From assembly GCF_005222225.1 (NCBI RefSeq), contig NZ_CP036536.1, positions 3,620,001-3,684,000 of the forward strand: a stretch of 64,000 nucleotides of DNA. Direction: 5' to 3'. Each line of letters starts with the position of its first letter. Position 1 is the first letter of the stretch. This DNA comes from Salinimonas lutimaris. Its GTDB lineage: Bacteria; Pseudomonadota; Gammaproteobacteria; Enterobacterales; Alteromonadaceae. The notes below the pieces were generated by a model. It saw only the letters and a program-made list of their open reading frames with translations. It made no database searches and was not told where the DNA came from. Below, one piece after another: positions 59,603 to 64,000 of the stretch. Both the position numbers and the translations under genes were made by a program.

Positions 59603-60360
59603 GTCACACACCAATCAGTGTTTTTCTGATCACGCTCAATGAGGCTGCCACACTGGATGACGTGCTCAGCGCAGTGAGTCAGTTTGATGAAATTATTGTG
59701 GTAGATTCAGGCTCAACCGATGATACGGTCGACATCGCCAGGCGTCATGGGGCCACCGTCATTCATCAGCCGTGGCTGGGCTTTGCCCGCCAAAAAGCTT
59801 TTGCGTTGCAAGCCTGTCGCAATAACTGGTGCTTTAACCTGGATGGTGACGAGGTAGTACCCGCTTCTCTGGCCGCAGAAATACAGCACATGGTTGATGC
59901 CGGTCACTGCGATGCGATCCGGGTTTATTTTGATGATGTGTTTATCGGACAGTCTTTGCACAGCGCTGCCCACAAGCGCTCTATTGTCAGAGTATTCAAA
60001 CGTGACATGACCCACTACCCGCTGGATCGACTGGTTCACGAAAATGTCATTACCGCCGGTAAGGTGGCACATGCCAGCGGACTTATCAGGCATTACGGGT
60101 ATGATGATGTGGCGACCTATATGGGCAAGCAAAACAGTTACTCATCGCTGGGGGCACAGGAAAAGTTTCAGCGTGGTAAGCAATATTCGCTGCTCAAACT
60201 GTTCACGGTATTCCCGTTGATGTTTTTTAAAGAATATATCCTCAGAAAACAGTTTTTGTCAGGCCCGTCGGGATTAATTCACGCCACGATTGATGCCATG
60301 TATGCCTTTTTAAAAGAAGCCAAATTATACGAACAGCATAAACGCAGGCCCAGAGACTAG
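59599..60360 (+). CDS. Family 2 glycosyltransferase, tandem paralogue
   Basis: A 253-residue transferase with the same layout as the upstream gene: ISVFLITLNEAATLDDVL, VVDSGSTDDTVDIA, FNLDGDEVVP, and YMGKQNSYSSLGAQEKFQRGK near the C-terminus. Close in-order arrangement and overlap suggest an ancient tandem duplication followed by divergence and successive action on one glycan. Confidence 0.85.
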   Translation: MSHTPISVFLITLNEAATLDDVLSAVSQFDEIIVVDSGSTDDTVDIARRHGATVIHQPWLGFARQKAFALQACRNNWCFNLDGDEVVPASLAAEIQHMVDAGHCDAIRVYFDDVFIGQSLHSAAHKRSIVRVFKRDMTHYPLDRLVHENVITAGKVAHASGLIRHYGYDDVATYMGKQNSYSSLGAQEKFQRGKQYSLLKLFTVFPLMFFKEYILRKQFLSGPSGLIHATIDAMYAFLKEAKLYEQHKRRPRD

Positions 60361-60486
60361 CCACTAAACCGATCCAATTTCAGTCTAAAGTTCAGTTTCC
60401 CTGCGCTGCCTTTTGCTCTAACTTTCACTCTATACTCCGGGCCCAAAAGCGGGTCTGGTAGTTCAGGGGAATTTCAGGAGCGTGGC

Positions 60487-60960
60487 ATGATGAACAAACC
60501 GAATCAGATGCTGTCAGGGGTACCCAAATATCTGTTGTGCTGGCCGGTTATTGTTTGTGCCGGTGTCTTTACGGCAGTTTCCGCTATGTATTTTCAATCT
60601 ACCAGCTACTGGTGGCTGGCCATTGCCCCAGCCGCGTTGTCTTTTTTTATGCTGTGCCGAAGTATTCCTGACAGTGAAATTAAACCTGGCAGCCCGTGGA
60701 CGCTTTTATTTATCGACAGTGGTCATCTGAATATTGAAGAGCATGTCATTGCTATTGAACAGATTAATACGGTTTTTCTGCATCGTCAGCAAGACCGTGC
60801 AGTATTGCAGTTGCCCTATAACAGCCGTAACGGAGTGATACCAGAAATACAGTTTTGTTCATTGTATTTTCCGGCTGTAGAAGCTTTTTTGCGTTTGCGT
60901 ATTCCCAACGTCAGAGTTTGCATTCTGCCGTCAGCTTCCACAGCAGCAAAAACGCCTTAA
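60487..60960 (+). CDS. Hypothetical membrane protein
   Basis: A 157-residue protein with two adjacent hydrophobic segments (~15-36, ~42-58) and a soluble C-terminal region with beta-strand character (LLFIDSGHLNIEEHVIAIEQINTVFLHRQ). The layout of two helices and a PH-like beta domain is plausible but not proven. GGAG (TTTCAGGAGCG) lies before the ATG. Start at 60487 or the next codon. No family recognised. Confidence 0.6.
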   Translation: MMNKPNQMLSGVPKYLLCWPVIVCAGVFTAVSAMYFQSTSYWWLAIAPAALSFFMLCRSIPDSEIKPGSPWTLLFIDSGHLNIEEHVIAIEQINTVFLHRQQDRAVLQLPYNSRNGVIPEIQFCSLYFPAVEAFLRLRIPNVRVCILPSASTAAKTP

Positions 60961-61128
60961 TTGTTAAATTTTTGTATTAAACCCTGTAATTATAAGCTGT
61001 TGATAATTATTCAGATTATTTTTAAAACATTGCCATTTTTAAAGGCTCTCAGCTGGGTGGCTTAGCGAAAGATGAACTTTTTACGACAAATCTATTACTG
61101 ATAAGTAGGAATTAACGCGTAGATTGTA

Positions 61129-61134
61129 TATAAT
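61129..61134 (+). promoter_or_regulatory. Candidate -10 element upstream of the 61218 gene
   Basis: TATAAT in the AT-rich 257-base spacer between the two hypothetical membrane protein genes, 84 bases before the next ATG. A -35 element at correct spacing is weak (TAGGAA). Confidence 0.4.
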
Positions 61135-61217
61135 TTGTTAAGCATTTTTGTGAAACAACAAGCGTATTAAGTTTTTATTTTTTAATACATGTTTGAATTT
61201 CCAAGAGGGGCAAGCGT

Positions 61218-61565
61218 ATGTCTGTCTATCTTTGTGTAAGTGGTGCAATTTTTGGTTTTTATGTATTAGCAAACCTGTGGGCAATGAGTTCCAACCGGTT
61301 GAATCGCCCGGCCTACGTGCTGGCTGAAATGGATGGTGTGGTTGGCATCAGACACAACAGCCTATCCCGCCTGTTTGCCGGTTTTACCACCTTTGTTTCT
61401 AAGCAAAATATCAGTCGCATTCAGGTATCTCAGGAATGTCTGACATTGTTCACTGATGCAAATGACAGTGTTGAGATCTGGCTTTCAGATCGCTACCTGC
61501 GCTCCAATGCCAGTTATGCGCAATTACTTTTTCCCCGCGCAGAATTCGTAAACAAACCATTTTAA
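61218..61565 (+). CDS. Hypothetical membrane-anchored protein
   Basis: A 115-residue protein with one N-terminal hydrophobic helix (~3-25) and a soluble beta-rich part (FVSKQNISRIQVSQECLTLFTDANDSVEIWLSDRYL). AAGAGGGG precedes the ATG. The region resembles, in shape only, the soluble part of the protein at 60487-60960. Followed by a good terminator. Function unknown. Confidence 0.6.
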   Translation: MSVYLCVSGAIFGFYVLANLWAMSSNRLNRPAYVLAEMDGVVGIRHNSLSRLFAGFTTFVSKQNISRIQVSQECLTLFTDANDSVEIWLSDRYLRSNASYAQLLFPRAEFVNKPF

Positions 61566-61570
61566 TTGAT

Positions 61571-61594
61571 AAAGGCGTTGCAGGACGCCTTTTT
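61571..61594 (+). terminator. Terminator after the 61218 gene
   Basis: Stem AAAGGCGT / ACGCCTTT with loop TGCAGG and T-run, six bases after the stop codon. Confidence 0.8.
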
Positions 61595-61786
61595 ACTGTC
61601 TGCGCACCGCTTAATTTTACATCCTTAAAACACAATAAAAACACCTCCTTAAAATATCGTAAAGGTTCCTGACCACTGGTGGCTGTTGCACCAAAACGGA
61701 CACGGGGACCCGACTGCGGTTATCAGTAACAAGCACGTATAATCCGCTGGTCTTTTAATCAGAATAAATTTCGGATTAATTTAATT

Positions 61787-62443
61787 ATGCAAAAAGCCAG
61801 TCATGGATTTATTGAGGACCTGTTTGCACTTGTCAGTGCCGGGTTATTTGTCACATTCGGGGTATACCTGTTTCAGTCGCAAGACCTGATGGTCGGGGGC
61901 GCAGCAGGTCTGGCATTATTGGGCACCTATGCCTTTTCTGCTGACTTTGGTGCTTTGTTTTTTATTATTAATTTGCCTTTTTACGCTCTGGCATGGACCC
62001 AAATCAGTAAGCGCTTCACAATTAATACATTTGTTTCGGTTACTACGGTGTCGGTTCTGTCCGATCTCATCCCACGCTTTGTGGATATTTCCCATGCCGA
62101 TCCGATTTTTTCTGCGGTCTTTGGCGGGTTATTGATAGGCGTGGGTATGCTTATTATGTTCAGACACAGCTCCAGCCTGGGCGGCCTCGGCATTCTGGCG
62201 TTTTACCTGCAATCCAGATACAGCGTGCGAGCCGGTACATTTCAGCTCAGTGTAGACACTGTGATTTTACTTAGCGCCCTGGCTTTTATTGACTGGCCAC
62301 TGGTGATGATCAGTGTGCTGGCAGCCGTGTGTCTGAACATGGTGATTTCTCTAAACCACCGCCCGGAGCGTTATATCGCCAAGCCGCAAAGCAGCCATGT
62401 TGAGCCTGATATGACAGACGGCCAGGTGCAGCCCCAAAACTAG
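61787..62443 (+). CDS. YitT family (DUF161) membrane protein
   Basis: A 218-residue inner-membrane protein with five or six transmembrane helices. GLFVTFGVYLFQSQDLMVGGAAGLALL and GGLLIGVGMLIMFRHSSSLGGLGILA match the conserved Gly-rich YitT pattern. The family is widespread and uncharacterised. It ends convergent to the small ORF and ZIP genes. Confidence 0.85.
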   Translation: MQKASHGFIEDLFALVSAGLFVTFGVYLFQSQDLMVGGAAGLALLGTYAFSADFGALFFIINLPFYALAWTQISKRFTINTFVSVTTVSVLSDLIPRFVDISHADPIFSAVFGGLLIGVGMLIMFRHSSSLGGLGILAFYLQSRYSVRAGTFQLSVDTVILLSALAFIDWPLVMISVLAAVCLNMVISLNHRPERYIAKPQSSHVEPDMTDGQVQPQN

Positions 62444-62501
62444 CAGGTTGACAGCCATCGCTGTGCAGAATCTGGCGAGGATACGCTGGGTGCAGCAGAA
62501 C

Positions 62502-62530
62502 AAATAAAAAACCCGGCGCAAGCGCCGGGC
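62502..62530 (-). terminator. Terminator after the 25-residue small ORF
   Basis: Perfect stem CCCGGCGC / GCGCCGGG with a 2-base nominal loop; on the minus strand it is followed by TTTTTTATTTG. No T-run on the plus strand, so it is directed at the minus-strand small ORF, whose stop is 14 bases upstream. Confidence 0.88.
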
Positions 62531-62543
62531 AGGAATATGAGGA

Positions 62544-62621
62544 TTACTTGGTTGCTTTTTTCGGAATGGGCTTCGAAAACACACCCCTATTAACACGATG
62601 ACGAGAATAGGAAGTCCGCAT
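62544..62621 (-). CDS. Small basic protein of 25 residues
   Basis: Reads MRTSYSRHRVNRGVFSKPIP then KKATK and TAA. It has nine Lys/Arg residues and no acidic ones. AGAGG lies seven bases before the ATG, and a strong minus-strand terminator begins 14 bases after the stop, which together support a real, separately terminated gene. The leader holds inverted repeats (62639-62701). No family recognised. It could also be the incidental ORF of a small RNA. Confidence 0.6.
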   Translation of the reverse strand: MRTSYSRHRVNRGVFSKPIPKKATK

Positions 62622-62638
62622 AGAAAAACCTCTTGTTT

Positions 62639-62701
62639 GTTATTGACTGTATCCTTACAACAAAAAGGCATCCGAGTGTTGCGCAACACAGTCAATATAA
62701 C
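62639..62701 (-). promoter_or_regulatory. Inverted-repeat leader of the small ORF
   Basis: TATTGACTGT (62641-62650) and ACAGTCAATA (62688-62697) are a perfect 10-bp inverted repeat, extended outside by GTTA/TAAC with a 2-base difference. Overlapping it is a perfect 14-bp palindrome GTGTTGCGCAACAC (62676-62689). On the minus strand TTGACT (62695-62690) could be a -35 element, but no good -10 follows at 17 bases. Operator or switching leader structure possible. Confidence 0.5.
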
Positions 62702-62734
62702 GAGATAAAGAATGCTTTACCTTTATCCTTTAGG

Positions 62735-63514
62735 CTAAAGCGCAGTATCCAGTATCATCATAAGGACAAAGCCCCCCATCAACGTAAACGTTGCCAGGTT
62801 CTGATTCCCGTTGTTATGGGTCTCAGGGATAATCTCGTCACTGATGATAAACAACATGGCACCGGCAGCAAACGCCAATGCCCAGGGCATAAGAACAGCA
62901 GCACTGGATACGGCTGTTGCTCCTATTAACCCGCCTACCGGCTCAATCAGCCCGGAAGCAATCCCAATCAGCGCTGAACGTAGCGCGGTGTACCCTACTG
63001 AAAGTAAAGCCACTGCCACCGCCAGCCCCTCAGGAATATTCTGTAAACCAATACCAATGGCCAGGGTAACGCCGTTTTTCACTTCGCCACCGGCAAACCC
63101 CACCCCCACTGCCAGACCTTCCGGAAAATTATGCAGGGTAATGGCAATCACAAATAACCAGATGCGCCCCAGTTTGTACTTATTACTACCTTCCCGACGC
63201 GAATCAAAGTGCTGATGCGGCGCATACTGATGAATAGCGTATAACACAGCGGCTCCGAGCAGAGTCCCTGCCCCCACAGCCAGTGCCCCAATGAGCTCAG
63301 AGCCATAATCTCTACCGGCGTGCTCCAGTGCAGGTAGCAGTAAGGAAAAAAACGACGCTGCCAGCATAATCCCTGCCGCCAAACTCAACAGCCCGTCCTC
63401 CATCTTGCGCGAGAGTTGGCGAATGGTAAACACACCAAGACTCCCGACCGTGGTCCCAAAACTGGCACACAGACTGGCGAGAAATCCCATGTAAATTACA
63501 TCACTGGCAGGCAT
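62735..63514 (-). CDS. ZIP-family metal transporter (GufA/ZupT-like)
   Basis: A 259-residue inner-membrane transporter of about eight helices. The two metal-site helices are ITLHNFPEGLAVGVGFAGG and GIGLQNIPEGLAVAVALLS; a His-rich cytoplasmic loop (YAPHQHFDSRREGS) lies before them. It belongs to the larger GufA/ZupT type, distinct from the ZIP protein at 29501-30211. Broad divalent metal uptake is likely; specificity not determinable. Confidence 0.87.
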   Translation of the reverse strand: MPASDVIYMGFLASLCASFGTTVGSLGVFTIRQLSRKMEDGLLSLAAGIMLAASFFSLLLPALEHAGRDYGSELIGALAVGAGTLLGAAVLYAIHQYAPHQHFDSRREGSNKYKLGRIWLFVIAITLHNFPEGLAVGVGFAGGEVKNGVTLAIGIGLQNIPEGLAVAVALLSVGYTALRSALIGIASGLIEPVGGLIGATAVSSAAVLMPWALAFAAGAMLFIISDEIIPETHNNGNQNLATFTLMGGFVLMMILDTAL

Positions 63515-63575
63515 GAAGAAACGGCTTAAGCATGATGTATTAGTACCAGACTAGAGGGTGACTGGTTCAGTGTGA

Positions 63576-64000
63576 TTAAAGATATTTTACCACCCGTGGC
63601 ACCCGTAAAGAGACCCGGGTCACCAGTTCATAGGACACGGTACCGGCGTATCGGGCAATCTCATCAACAGCCAGATTCTGCCCCCAAAGCTCTACTTTGT
63701 CACCAATTTTAACTTCAGGTAAATCAGTCACATCCACACTGAGCATATCCATCGATACACGCCCGGCTAATGGTGCTCGCTGCTGATTGACCAATACTGG
63801 TGTGCCACTGGGGCAGTGGCGGGGATAGCCGTCAGCATAACCAATACCGATAGTGGCGATGCGACTGGGTCGTGAGGCTGTCCATACCTGCCCGTACCCC
63901 ACGCTCTGGCCAGCCGGAATATCGCGCAGGGCGATAACACTGGCGCGCAGCGTCATGGCCGGTGACAATGCCAGCCCGGTATCACGGTCGACCGGATTAC
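63576..64000 (-). CDS. alr: Alanine racemase, C-terminal part (runs off right edge)
   Basis: PLP-dependent enzyme making D-alanine for peptidoglycan. The visible ~141 C-terminal residues include RASVIALRDIPAGQSVGYGQ, IGIGYADGYPRH with the carboxylate-binding region, and GRVSMDMLSVDVTDLP, all characteristic of the C-terminal domain. An internal ATG at 63968 is not the start, since the frame continues to the window edge (VDRDTGLALSPAM). The PLP-lysine part lies outside. Confidence 0.95.
   Translation of the reverse strand, partial: NPVDRDTGLALSPAMTLRASVIALRDIPAGQSVGYGQVWTASRPSRIATIGIGYADGYPRHCPSGTPVLVNQQRAPLAGRVSMDMLSVDVTDLPEVKIGDKVELWGQNLAVDEIARYAGTVSYELVTRVSLRVPRVVKYL

Noticed and set aside
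60961-61217. Riboswitch in the leader of the 61218 gene
   Set aside because: The GC-rich patch near 61040-61075 was compared with the c-di-GMP (GEMM) consensus from memory and does not match; no other known aptamer was recognised.

Overview
The window reads as a chromosomal segment of a marine gammaproteobacterium, most likely an Alteromonas-type member of the Alteromonadaceae. This is inferred from family-level similarity: two large TonB-dependent receptors, an alginate utilisation locus with PL6 and PL17 lyases, fadBA, gor, prlC, and a rplU-rpmA-obgE-folA block facing ispB. No species assignment is possible from sequence alone. No rRNA, tRNA, CRISPR array, prophage or transposase gene was seen.

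Layout. 1-3.3 kb: 5' part of ubiE, then a prlC-tag operon, all on the minus strand. 3.4-10.1 kb: a signalling island with two histidine kinases and three receiver proteins (a receiver with a decayed EAL domain, an HTH-receiver protein, and a receiver with a decayed HD-GYP domain). 10.2-11.6 kb: gor. 11.8-24.9 kb: a complete alginate locus. It holds a GntR/FCD regulator, a TonB-dependent receptor, KDPG aldolase, KDG kinase, an MFS uronate transporter, KdgF, PL17 and PL6 lyases and a DEH reductase. Together these cover outer-membrane uptake, depolymerisation to DEH, reduction to KDG, phosphorylation and cleavage to pyruvate and glyceraldehyde-3-phosphate. 25.4-31.6 kb: housekeeping (folA, obgE, rpmA, rplU, ispB, a ZIP transporter, pepQ). 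31.8-34.4 kb: a FIST sensor protein translationally coupled to a histidine kinase. 34.4-40.2 kb: slt and the fadBA beta-oxidation operon.

40.2-42.7 kb is a gene-free repeat array and the most unusual part of the window. Four copies of a ~395-bp unit packed with consecutive perfect hairpins are separated and flanked by REP-like palindromes carrying a GGAG tetranucleotide, four of which form inverted BIME-like pairs. 42.7-45.6 kb: two small lipoproteins, a DUF2855 protein, a small membrane protein and a DJ-1/PfpI protein. 45.8-50.4 kb: a TonB-dependent receptor with two secreted phosphatase-like enzymes, probably for phosphorus scavenging. 50.4-55.7 kb: a NYN-domain protein, then a minimal ethanolamine module (eutB, eutC, permease) with a divergent AraC regulator. 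55.8-64 kb: small accessory genes (GST, VOC protein, DUF6151, DUF417, two tandem family-2 glycosyltransferases, two orphan membrane proteins, YitT), a tightly terminated 25-residue small ORF, a second ZIP transporter, and the 3' part of alr.

In Part 2 the strongest leads are the REP/hairpin array, the receiver proteins whose c-di-GMP output domains have lost their catalytic motifs, the FIST-kinase pair, and the small ORF at 62544-62621 with its inverted-repeat leader.
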